A stretch of 64,000 nt of DNA. Source: Streptomyces cellulosae (GTDB taxonomy: Bacteria; Actinomycetota; Actinomycetes; Streptomycetales; Streptomycetaceae). The stretch spans positions 272,387 to 336,386 of the forward strand of contig BNBH01000004.1 of assembly GCA_014655195.1 (NCBI GenBank), in the 5' to 3' direction. The position numbers were made by a program, and so were the translations under genes. Shown piece after piece: positions 16,197 through 23,565 of the stretch. Position 1 is the stretch's first letter, and every line of letters begins with the position of its first letter. The notes beneath the pieces are model-generated. The model did no database searches. It saw nothing but the letters and a program-made list of their open reading frames with translations, and had not been told where the DNA came from.

Positions 16197-16244
16197 ACGT
16201 CCCCGGACATGTCCGTGCTCCGTAACGGACGCATCCGGGGACGT
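16197..16244. other. Nested inverted repeat upstream of the deacetylase gene
   Basis: ACGTCCCCGGA (16197-16207) pairs with TCCGGGGACGT (16234-16244), and inside it GTCCGT (16211-16216) pairs with ACGGAC (16225-16230). The structure ends ~80 bp before the deacetylase start. It could be a leader hairpin, an operator, or a second terminator for the gene upstream. Confidence 0.55.
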
Positions 16245-16324
16245 CCGTCTCCCGTCCTGCCCAGTGGTTCACGGAGAAGTCCGGGACCCAGGAGACGAGC
16301 GGCAGCAGGAAAGCGGGGCGGGTC

Positions 16325-17089
16325 ATGGCGGGGCACAGCGGTGGACGGAGCTGGTACGGCAAGGTGGTCGGGGCCGCCCTCGGGGTGACGATGCTCGCCG
16401 TCGGCGCCTCGGTGTACACCGCCCAGGCCGACGTCAGCGGCGCCCCTCAGGCCGGCGCGTCCGCGAAGCCCGCCGCCGTGAAGCGGGTCTCCCCCACGAT
16501 CGCGCACGCCTCCGACGCCGGCCCGCGCGGCGTCAACATCACCATCGACGACGGCCCCGACCCCCGCTGGACGCCCCAGGTCCTCGAGCTGCTCCGCGAG
16601 GAGGGGGTGAAGGCCACCTTCTGCCTCACCGGCATCCAGGCGCAGACCCACCCCGGCCTGGTCAAGGAGATCGTCGCGGACGGGCACGTCCTCTGCGACC
16701 ACTCCGTCTCCCACGACACCTCCATGGACCGCAAGTCCGAGGCGTACCAGTCGAAGGAGATCCTCGACGCCGAGCGCATGATCACCGAGGCGTCCGGCGG
16801 CGTCCGTCCCCTCTACTACCGGGCGCCCGGCGGCGCCTTCACCCCGCACAGCCGCGCCGTCGCCGCCTCCCGCGGCATGCGCCCCCTGGGCTGGAACGTC
16901 GACACCAAGGACTTCGAGCAGCCGGGCGCCGACTCCATCGTCGAGACCGTGCAGCGGGAGCTGCCCAACGGCCCGACGATCCTCTTCCACGACGCGGGCG
17001 GCGACCGCGCGCAGACCGTCGAGGCGCTGCGCCGCGTGCTGCCCTGGCTGAAGGAGCAGGGCTACTCCTTCGGTTTCCCGGTGCGTTGA
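16325..17089 (+). CDS. Secreted/anchored polysaccharide deacetylase (NodB domain)
   Basis: 254 aa. N-terminal signal-anchor (VVGAALGVTMLAVGASVYTA, ~residues 14-33), then a NodB/CE4 domain. Motif 1 NITIDDGPDP supplies the base Asp and a metal Asp. Motif 2 is DHSVSHDTS (HSxxH, metal His residues). Motif 3 is YYRAPGGAF, motif 4 LGWNVDTKDF and motif 5 ILFHDAGG. All catalytic residues are present. Family members remove N-acetyl groups from peptidoglycan or chitin-like polymers, and a cell-wall target is the most likely here. Confidence 0.92.
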   Translation: MAGHSGGRSWYGKVVGAALGVTMLAVGASVYTAQADVSGAPQAGASAKPAAVKRVSPTIAHASDAGPRGVNITIDDGPDPRWTPQVLELLREEGVKATFCLTGIQAQTHPGLVKEIVADGHVLCDHSVSHDTSMDRKSEAYQSKEILDAERMITEASGGVRPLYYRAPGGAFTPHSRAVAASRGMRPLGWNVDTKDFEQPGADSIVETVQRELPNGPTILFHDAGGDRAQTVEALRRVLPWLKEQGYSFGFPVR

Positions 17090-17192
17090 GCACCCGCAAC
17101 GATCGCGTTTCAGGGCAGACCCGCCTGTTCAGGATGGAGCGGCGCCAGGCAGACTCAAGGCCGTACACCCGTCGACGAAGGATGGCTCGTTC

Positions 17193-17777
17193 ATGATCAC
17201 GCTGACCAAGGAAGACGGCCCCGCGGACCTGGACGGGGTCACGCACCTCTCCATCGGGGTCTCCTGGGACCCGACCGCCGGTTCCAGCGGCGGAGTGCTC
17301 GGCAAGCTGCGCCGCAAGACCGGTACGGACCTCGACCTGATCGCCATCGCCATGTCCGGCAGCGACCCGGTCCGCCTGGCCGGCCTGGACTCGCTCGACC
17401 CGATGGGCAACGGCTCCCTCCTGCACAGCGGCGACAACCAGACCGGTCACGGCGACGGGGACGACGAGACGGTGACCGTCGAGTTCTCCCGCCTGCCCGG
17501 CGCGATCACCTCGATCGTGTTCGTCGCGGCCGCCTACAAGAAGGGCAGCTCCTTCCAGAAGGCCCGCAACATCAGCTTCAAGGTCTACGACGCCACCGGC
17601 GGCAGCACCCAGCAGGTCGCCGACATCTGGCCGAGCATGCTCAGCCAGGACAACGGCTGCGCCGTCGCCAAGGCCGTCAAGGTCGGCAACAGCTGGAAGC
17701 TCCAGGTGATCAACGAGACCGGCAAGATCAAGCAGGGCGACGAGCACGCCCTGATGCGGTTCGCCGTCAGCAAGTAA
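17193..17777 (+). CDS. TerD-family stress protein
   Basis: 194 aa from ATG 17193 with AAGGATGG upstream. A full-length TerD domain: HLSIGVSWDPTAG, DLDLIAIAMSG, GDGDDETVTVEFSRLPGAI, IVFVAAAYKKGSSFQKARN and EHALMRFAVSK. The Asp-rich loops (TDLDL, GDGDDE) are the calcium-binding sites described for TerD. These proteins are cytoplasmic, have been linked to tellurite, phage and other stress resistance, and in streptomycetes affect differentiation. It is monocistronic, closed by a strong hairpin. The window also holds a TerD-domain fusion (1574) and a TerF-type vWA protein (56501). Confidence 0.93.
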   Translation: MITLTKEDGPADLDGVTHLSIGVSWDPTAGSSGGVLGKLRRKTGTDLDLIAIAMSGSDPVRLAGLDSLDPMGNGSLLHSGDNQTGHGDGDDETVTVEFSRLPGAITSIVFVAAAYKKGSSFQKARNISFKVYDATGGSTQQVADIWPSMLSQDNGCAVAKAVKVGNSWKLQVINETGKIKQGDEHALMRFAVSK

Positions 17778-17796
17778 GCGGGTACGGAAGAGACAC

Positions 17797-17836
17797 GGGC
17801 GGCCACGACACCGGCTGGGGGGTGTCGTGGCCGCCC
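17797..17836. terminator. Perfect 16-bp hairpin after terD-like gene
   Basis: GGGCGGCCACGACACC (17797-17812) pairs without mismatch with 17821-17836 around the loop GGCTGGGG, 20 bases after the TerD stop. It could also serve any transcript arriving from the right. Confidence 0.9.
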
Positions 17837-17843
17837 TCCCCCG

Positions 17844-18180
17844 TCATCCCCCGTCAGGGAAAGGGCGTGTGGACCCGGCCTTCGGTGTCGTGCACGGTGA
17901 CCCGTCCCAGGCGGTCGACGCCCGTGTCGGCGACGGCGTACCAGACGCCCCAGCCGGGACGGCCGGGACGGCCCGATCAGCTTGCCGCGCAGCGGGCCGG
18001 CCGCCGTCTCCAGCTCGACGGTGGACGTGCGGCCGGAGGACGCCGGCGACCTGGACGCGGAGGGCCTCGCCGACGTGCTCGTCGACGACGTACGGCGCAG
18101 CGCGCACCGCAGCGACGACGTGGCGGTGCCGGTGCTGCGGACGCGGTGACCCGTCCGGCCGAGTTGCCGCGCGCGGGTGA
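17844..18180 (-). pseudogene. Possible frameshifted remnant, function unknown
   Basis: Reading leftwards, three protein-like pieces follow each other in three different frames: RAAPYVVDEHVGEALRVQVA, then TVELETAAGPLRGKLIGP, then VWYAVADTGVDRLGRVTVHD ending HTPFP-stop. No single frame is open across the region, so either a decayed gene or chance. The opposite strand has a competing readable segment (DVRPEDAGDLDAEGLADVLV) ending at 18149. I cannot decide between them and recognise no family. Confidence 0.28.
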
Positions 18181-18235
18181 TGCGAGAAGGTGAGAGAAGG
18201 CCCGGAGGGGGATGACCCCGCGAAGGGAGTGTGCC

Positions 18236-20308
18236 GTGCCGGACGGCCACGTCGACGACGCCGCGGTGCTGGACGCGCTGTTCGCCGGTTCGCCCCAGGG
18301 TCTGTTCGTTCTCGACGCCGACCGCAAGGTCGTCCGGTACAACCCGTCCGCGCGCGGGGTGCACGGCCTTCCCGTGGACGACGTCGTCGGCCACCACGTG
18401 CGGGACTTCGCGCCCGGCATGGAGTCGGAGCTCGACCACCTCATCGACGAGGTGCTCACCACCGGCGAGCCGGTGCGCGGCCGGCTGCTGCGCGGACGGT
18501 CCCCGTCCGACCCGCACCGGACGCTCGCCGCGGAGCTGTCGCTGTTCCCGCTGCGTGACGGCCCCGGAGTGGTCGGCGTGGTGGAGGACGTGACCGAGCG
18601 GCAGGCCGCGGCCGACCGCCTCGCCGTGCTCAGCACCGTGCACCGGACCGTCGGCTCCACTCTCGACGTGCAGGCCACGGCGGACGCCCTGGTCGAGGCG
18701 CTGGTCCCGGCCTTCGCCGACGCGGCGGCCGTGGACCTCCTCGACGACGACCCCACCGGGGCGGCGCCCCCGTCCGGTCCCCTGCCGACGTCCGTGCCGC
18801 TGCGCCGGGTCGCGTTCGCCGCCCCGGACTCCGTCGAGCCGTCCCGGCGCACCGGCGACAGCCGTCCCTTCCCGTTCCCGACGCCGTTCACACAGGCCCT
18901 CAGCGACGCGCGCGAGCGGCTGGTGCAGGTCACCCCGGACGACCCGTGGCTGGAGACGGACCCGGACGGCTTCGCCCTGCTGGGGCGGAAGGTCCACTCC
19001 ATGATCGTCGCGCCGCTCACCGCGCGGGACACGGTGCTGGGGCTGCTGACGCTGTTCCGCAGCCGGGTCGACGCCTTCGAGGAGGCCGACCTGGACGTGG
19101 CCCGGCAGGCCGCCGCGACCGCCGCCGTCCACCTGGACAACGCGCGCAGCTACCGCCGCGAGCACGCGGTGGCGTCCGCCCTCCAGCGGCGGCTCCAGCC
19201 GGGCGTGACCCCGCGGCTCTCGGCGGTGGAGACCGCGCATGTGTACCTGCCGGAGAGCGCGGGCGGGGCCTGGTTCGACGTCATCCCGCTGTCCGGGACG
19301 CGGGTGGCGCTGGTCGTCGGGGACGTCGCCGGGCACGGTATCGAGGCGGCGGCCACCATGGGGCAGCTCCGGGTCGCGCTGCGCACCCTGGCGCTGCAGG
19401 ACCTGGAGACCGACGAGGTGCTGACCCACCTGGACGAGGTCGCCGGACAGCTCACCGACTCGCGTGTGACGCACCCCTACCTGGCGACCTGCGCGGTCAC
19501 CGTCTACGACCCGGTCTCCCGGGGCTGCGTCATGATGCGGGCCGGACACCCCGCGCCGATCCTGGTCGACCCGGACGGCTCGCCCATCGACGTGGACGTG
19601 CCGCTCGGCCCGCCGCTGGGCGCGGAGGGCGGGGCCGCGTCCGCCCCGGCGGTCACCCAGCTCCCGCCGGGCTGCCTGATCGCGCACGTCACCAACGGGC
19701 TGCTGGGCTCCGAGGGGGACGGCGACGGCGACACGGACGCCGTGCACCGCCTGGAACACGTGCTGGCCACCCCGTCCCGGCCGCTCCAGGAGCTGTGCGA
19801 CACCGTCCTCTACCGCATGGCGCCCTCCCGGTACGACGACGCCGTCCTGCTCCTCGCCCGCACCGAGTGCCTGCCGCCCGACCGGGTCGCCGACTGGACG
19901 CTGCCCGCGGACGCCTCCGTCGTCGGCACGGCCCGCCGCCTCGTCGGCCAGCAGCTCGCCGCCTGGGACCTCGCCGAGCGCGCCTTCACCACGGAGATCA
20001 TCGTCAGCGAACTCGTCACCAACGCGATCCTGCACGGCGAGGGGCCGGTACGGCTGCGCCTCATCCACGACGGGGAACGCCTGTTGGCCGAGGTGACGGA
20101 CGCGAGCAGCGCGGGCCCCCACCTCCGCCACGCCCGCACCGGCGACGAGGGCGGCCGGGGCCTCTACATCGTGATGCGCCTCAGCGCCCACTGGGGCGTC
20201 CGCCACGGCCGCGAGGACAAGACGATCTGGTCCGAACAACGCCTGGGCGAGGAGACCCCGGAGGACGTCCTCGCGGGGATGGACGTGTTCGACACGGCGG
20301 CGGTCTGA
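18236..20308 (+). CDS. PAS-GAF-SpoIIE-type phosphatase-HATPase protein with altered phosphatase motifs
   Basis: 690 aa from GTG 18236 (AAGGGAG upstream; an ATG at 18212 has poorer spacing). Domains: PAS (~10-115, FVLDADRKVVRYNPSARGVH), GAF (~130-290), SpoIIE/PP2C-type phosphatase (~310-540), and an anti-sigma-type HATPase (~560-680: EIIVSELVTNAILHG, GRGLYIVM). This layout is common in Streptomyces and suggests control of an anti-sigma/anti-anti-sigma switch. VGDVAGHG (Asp 363) and DD at 534-535 are intact. The usual GGDWYD is GGAWFD (Ala 345), however, and the usual TDG is TNG (Asn 487). Two expected acidic metal-site positions are therefore lost, so dephosphorylation may be abolished while kinase/sensing functions persist. 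Confidence 0.9.
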   Translation: MPDGHVDDAAVLDALFAGSPQGLFVLDADRKVVRYNPSARGVHGLPVDDVVGHHVRDFAPGMESELDHLIDEVLTTGEPVRGRLLRGRSPSDPHRTLAAELSLFPLRDGPGVVGVVEDVTERQAAADRLAVLSTVHRTVGSTLDVQATADALVEALVPAFADAAAVDLLDDDPTGAAPPSGPLPTSVPLRRVAFAAPDSVEPSRRTGDSRPFPFPTPFTQALSDARERLVQVTPDDPWLETDPDGFALLGRKVHSMIVAPLTARDTVLGLLTLFRSRVDAFEEADLDVARQAAATAAVHLDNARSYRREHAVASALQRRLQPGVTPRLSAVETAHVYLPESAGGAWFDVIPLSGTRVALVVGDVAGHGIEAAATMGQLRVALRTLALQDLETDEVLTHLDEVAGQLTDSRVTHPYLATCAVTVYDPVSRGCVMMRAGHPAPILVDPDGSPIDVDVPLGPPLGAEGGAASAPAVTQLPPGCLIAHVTNGLLGSEGDGDGDTDAVHRLEHVLATPSRPLQELCDTVLYRMAPSRYDDAVLLLARTECLPPDRVADWTLPADASVVGTARRLVGQQLAAWDLAERAFTTEIIVSELVTNAILHGEGPVRLRLIHDGERLLAEVTDASSAGPHLRHARTGDEGGRGLYIVMRLSAHWGVRHGREDKTIWSEQRLGEETPEDVLAGMDVFDTAAV

Positions 20309-20540
20309 GGGGACCGCCGTGTCGGCCGACACCGGCCGTTCCCTCGATGCGCGGGCGACTCCGTCCCCGGGTGCGGGTGCTGTCACCACGGCGCCGAACA
20401 GACCGCCGCCCAACAGCGCCTTGCAGCGCGCGCCGGCGCAGGCTGCCGTGTCCGTCGTGCCTGGGCACATGTGCCAGGTGCAACGCAGTTGACGGCGGCG
20501 CGCGCGGGCCGGCTGCCGGTGTGGCCCGCCGTCCCTCACG
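20309..20540. other. Intergenic region between converging genes
   Basis: I see no gene in this 232-bp stretch. It separates the stop of the SpoIIE-type protein from the stop of the small membrane protein on the other strand, so it should contain their terminators, though no single long perfect hairpin stands out. Confidence 0.5.
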
Positions 20541-20831
20541 TCAGCGCTTCCCGCCTCGCAGGCGGCGTGAACACCAGGTGATGGCCGCCGCGTTGACCAG
20601 TGCGCCCAGCATGACCGCCAGTACGAACGTCGGCGCGCCGCCCGGGAGGGCCAGGGCGGCGATGCTGACCGGGGCCGTGGCGAGGACCGGGATCACGCCC
20701 GCCAGGGACGCGTCCTCGTGCTCGGCCGTGCCGGCCGCGAGCGCCCAGACCGTCAGGGCGGCGCAGACGGCCAGGTAGGTGAGGGCGAAGGCGTCGCCGT
20801 AGAGGCGGTTCAGGAGCGGGCGTCCGGGCAT
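20541..20831 (-). CDS. Small membrane protein
   Basis: 96 aa from ATG 20831 (GAGGAGT upstream; MPGRPLLNRLYGDAFALTYL). Three hydrophobic segments: AFALTYLAVCAALTVWALAA, VIPVLATAPVSIAALAL and PTFVLAVMLGALVNAAAITW. A short basic tail (CSRRLRGGKR) suggests a cytoplasmic C-terminus. It belongs to a small membrane protein type common in streptomycetes; function unknown. The gene lies 102 bp downstream of the flavoprotein gene on the same strand. Confidence 0.75.
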   Translation of the reverse strand: MPGRPLLNRLYGDAFALTYLAVCAALTVWALAAGTAEHEDASLAGVIPVLATAPVSIAALALPGGAPTFVLAVMLGALVNAAAITWCSRRLRGGKR

Positions 20832-20933
20832 GGGAGGACTCCTCACCTGGCGGTGGTGGGGCTGTCCTTGTCCCCCGGGGCCGGGCGCCTACACCCCCCA
20901 AGGCCCCCCGCGGAGGCGGGCCTTGATGGATGG

Positions 20934-22148
20934 TCAGGCCGCTGTTTCCGGTGCCGGGGCCGGGGCCGCGGTCGTGGACTCGGCCGGGGCGGGGTGCGTG
21001 ATCCGGCGACGGCGGCTGGGGATGCCCAGGGTCGGGTGGGCGACTCCCCAGGCCGCGCTCTTGCAGATGATCTCCTTGTAGAGGGCCGCGAAGCGGCCGG
21101 TCAGTGCCGCGTTCTTCGCGCGGTCGTCGGCGGTCACGTACTGGATGAGTCCGTCCTTGCGGCCGAGCGAGACGCACTGGTTGAAGTACCGCAGCGGCAC
21201 GTGCGGCATCTTCCCGCCGGTGAGACGGGCCGCGATCGCGTCGGCGGCCTGCCACGCGGTGGGCGTGCCGGTCGCGCACGACATCCGCAGCGGCTTGTCG
21301 CCGGGCCCCCGCACCAGCGCCGCGTCGCCGACCGCGTACACGTCCGGGTGCGAGACCGACCGCATGGTGTCGTCGACCACGATCTGCCCGGTGTCGCCGA
21401 CCTCCAGGGTCGTGGCGCGGGCGATCGGGTGGACGGCGAACCCGGCGGTCCACACGGTGAGCGCGGACGGCAGGACCGTCCCGTCGGCGGTGACCACGCG
21501 GCCGTCCTCCACGGCCGTGACCTCGGCGTGCTCGCGCGCGGTGATGCCGAGCCGGCCGAACACCGCCCGCAGATGCCCCTGCCCCTTGGGCGACAGCCAG
21601 TCGCCGAGGCCTCCGCGGGCGGCGAGGGTGACCTCCAGGTCGGGACGCGACTCGGCGATCTCGGTCGCCGCCTCCAGGCCGGTGAGGCCACCGCCCACCA
21701 CGACCACCGGCTGCCCGGCGGTGAGCCCGGCCAGCCGCTCGCGCACCCGCAGCGCGCCGGCCCGCCCGGCGATCTCGTACGCGTGCTCGGCGGCGCCCGG
21801 CACGCCGTGGTCGTCCCAGCGGCTGCCGAGGGCGTGGACGAGGGTGTCGTACGCCAGTTCCTCGGCGCCGCCGTCGCCGGTGACGGCGACGACCTTGCGG
21901 TCGACGTCGACGGCGGTGACCCGGGCGACCTTCAGCGCGACGCCGGTCCCGGCGAGCACGTCGGCCAGCGGCCGGTGCGGGAGCTCACGGCCGGTGGCCA
22001 GCTCATGGTTGCGGACCCGCTCGACGAAGTCGGGCTCGGCGTTGACGAGAGTGAGGGAGACGTCGTCGCGGTGCAGCCGCCTGGCCAGGCGTCCGGCGGC
22101 GGAGGCTCCGGCGTATCCGGCTCCGAGGACGATGATGCGGTGCTGCAT
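20934..22148 (-). CDS. FAD-dependent NAD(P)H oxidoreductase (NDH-2-like)
   Basis: 404 aa. Residues 1-35 hold the FAD-binding GxGxxG (VLGAGYAGASAAG). A second dinucleotide-binding motif for NAD(P)H lies at ~155-185 (PVVVVGGGLTGLEAATEI). DVYAVGDAALV near residue 280 is the FAD-ribityl Asp motif. The layout is the type II NADH dehydrogenase/pyridine nucleotide-disulfide oxidoreductase fold, but without an obvious C-terminal membrane-binding helix. A Pro/Ala tail ends the protein. It lies 101 bp downstream of an ECF41 sigma factor on the same strand; ECF41 loci often include an oxidoreductase as target gene, so it may be controlled by that sigma factor. Confidence 0.9.
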   Translation of the reverse strand: MQHRIIVLGAGYAGASAAGRLARRLHRDDVSLTLVNAEPDFVERVRNHELATGRELPHRPLADVLAGTGVALKVARVTAVDVDRKVVAVTGDGGAEELAYDTLVHALGSRWDDHGVPGAAEHAYEIAGRAGALRVRERLAGLTAGQPVVVVGGGLTGLEAATEIAESRPDLEVTLAARGGLGDWLSPKGQGHLRAVFGRLGITAREHAEVTAVEDGRVVTADGTVLPSALTVWTAGFAVHPIARATTLEVGDTGQIVVDDTMRSVSHPDVYAVGDAALVRGPGDKPLRMSCATGTPTAWQAADAIAARLTGGKMPHVPLRYFNQCVSLGRKDGLIQYVTADDRAKNAALTGRFAALYKEIICKSAAWGVAHPTLGIPSRRRRITHPAPAESTTAAPAPAPETAA

Positions 22149-22249
22149 GGCAGGCTCCTGTCGTCGACTGGTTCGCCCCTTGAACCGGGCAGCCCGCCGA
22201 ACCCTGACACCTTCACCATGTGACCTACATCACACCAACCTCGTGTGCG

Positions 22250-23197
22250 TCAGTACACGTCCCTCATCAGCGGCTCCCCGTGGTCGACGGCGGCCCACCG
22301 CTCCGTCACGCGCTCCAGCTTGTCGGGGTTGACCTGGCTGCGGACCGCCGCGATGCCGTCCTCGGTGACCTCCAGGCACATCACCCCGATCACCCGGCCG
22401 TCGACGACCGCCACCACGGCCGGATCGCCGTTCGCGGTGGTCGCGTACAGCTCGGGCGACCCGCCCGCCACGGCCCGCTTGCCGGGACCGGGCTTGAACA
22501 GACCGCGCAGGAACGTGGCCACCGCCTTGACGCCCTCGAACGCCTTGGCCCGCGCCGGCACCTTCCCGCCGCCGTCGCCCACCGCGACGGCGTCCCGCGT
22601 GAGCAGCGCGACCAGCGGCTCGGTCCGCCCGCTGGTCGCGGCCGCGAGGAACTCCTCGACGATCCGCCGCGCCTCGGCCTCGTCGATCTCCCGCCGCGCC
22701 TTGCCCTGCGCCACATGCTTCCGCGCCCGGTGCAGGATCTGCTGGCTGGCGGCCTCGCTGACGTCGAGGATCTCGGCGATCTCCCTGTGCGGGTAGCCGA
22801 ACGCCTCCCGCAGCACGTACACCGCGCGCTCGTCCGGCGACAGCCGCTCCAGCAGCACGAGCATCGCGAACGACACCGACTCCCGCTGCTCGGCGGTGTC
22901 GGCGGGCCCCAGCATCGGGTCCCCGGCGACCAGCGGCTCGGGCAGCCACTGCCCCACGTACGTCTCGCGCCGGGCACGGGCCGAGGTGAGCTGGTTGAGG
23001 CAGAGGTTGGTGAGCACCTTCGTCAGCCACGCCTCGGGCACCTCGATCCGCCCGGTGTCCGCGGCCTGCCAGCGCAGATACGCCTCCTGCACGACGTCCT
23101 CGGCCTCGCTCGCGGAGCCGAGCAGCCGGTAGGCGATGGCCTCGAGACGGGGCTTGGCGGCCAGGAACCGGTTCACGTCGCTCGTGGGCGCAGACAT
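22250..23197 (-). CDS. ECF41-type RNA polymerase sigma factor with SnoaL-like C-terminal domain
   Basis: 315 aa. Sigma-2 region ~10-80 (AYRLLGSASEAEDVVQEAYL), sigma-4 region ~115-170 (LSPDERAVYVLREAFGYPHR, EIAEILDVSEAASQQILHRA). The ~130-residue C-terminal extension is SnoaL-like. Three signatures of group ECF41 are present: WLPEP in the linker, DGGGK, and NPDKL. In this group the extension replaces a separate anti-sigma factor and modulates activity. Known targets are adjacent carboxymuconolactone decarboxylase, oxidoreductase or epimerase genes; here the neighbour is a flavin oxidoreductase. Confidence 0.93.
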   Translation of the reverse strand: MSAPTSDVNRFLAAKPRLEAIAYRLLGSASEAEDVVQEAYLRWQAADTGRIEVPEAWLTKVLTNLCLNQLTSARARRETYVGQWLPEPLVAGDPMLGPADTAEQRESVSFAMLVLLERLSPDERAVYVLREAFGYPHREIAEILDVSEAASQQILHRARKHVAQGKARREIDEAEARRIVEEFLAAATSGRTEPLVALLTRDAVAVGDGGGKVPARAKAFEGVKAVATFLRGLFKPGPGKRAVAGGSPELYATTANGDPAVVAVVDGRVIGVMCLEVTEDGIAAVRSQVNPDKLERVTERWAAVDHGEPLMRDVY

Positions 23198-23263
23198 GCC
23201 GCGATCCTAGGCACGCCCCGCGCGTCCGCGCCCGCCTTTACGCCCGGCCGCCGCGCCCCGCGG

Positions 23264-23470
23264 TCACCCCTTCTCCGCGAGGGTGTGGGCGACCAGGGCG
23301 TTCGCGTGCCCGTGGCCCAGGCCGTGCTCGGTCTTGAGCCAGGTGACCAGCTCCATGTGCCGGGTCAGCGGCGAGGAGCGGATCAGCTCCTTCCACTCGG
23401 CCACGGGGCGGCCGTACTTCTTCTCGATCGACGGGAAATAACTGGCGGGGCCCTTCACCTGTGCGCTCAT
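23264..23470 (-). CDS. DUF4287 small protein
   Basis: 68 aa: MSAQVKGPASYFPSIEKKYG, then PVAEWKELI, LVTWLKTEHGLGHGHANALV. The W-K-x-L and EHGLGHGHANALV patterns are typical of DUF4287, a short helical domain often found alone or before a DUF5655 domain. Its molecular role is not established. It lies alone between the sigma factor and the sugar-binding protein gene, both on the same strand. Confidence 0.88.
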   Translation of the reverse strand: MSAQVKGPASYFPSIEKKYGRPVAEWKELIRSSPLTRHMELVTWLKTEHGLGHGHANALVAHTLAEKG

Positions 23471-23565
23471 GACGACCGGTCCTTCCTCCGCTCGCGGACA
23501 CCTACGCCATGAAGACCGGAGGAAGGACGAGAACTGAGCGGAGCACTGCCGTGACCTGCGTCACC

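Noticed and set aside
17585..20539. A 984-codon open frame on the minus strand
   Set aside because: Antisense to the PAS-GAF-SpoIIE gene and to part of the TerD gene. Low-complexity translation without domain motifs; the plus-strand genes are clear.
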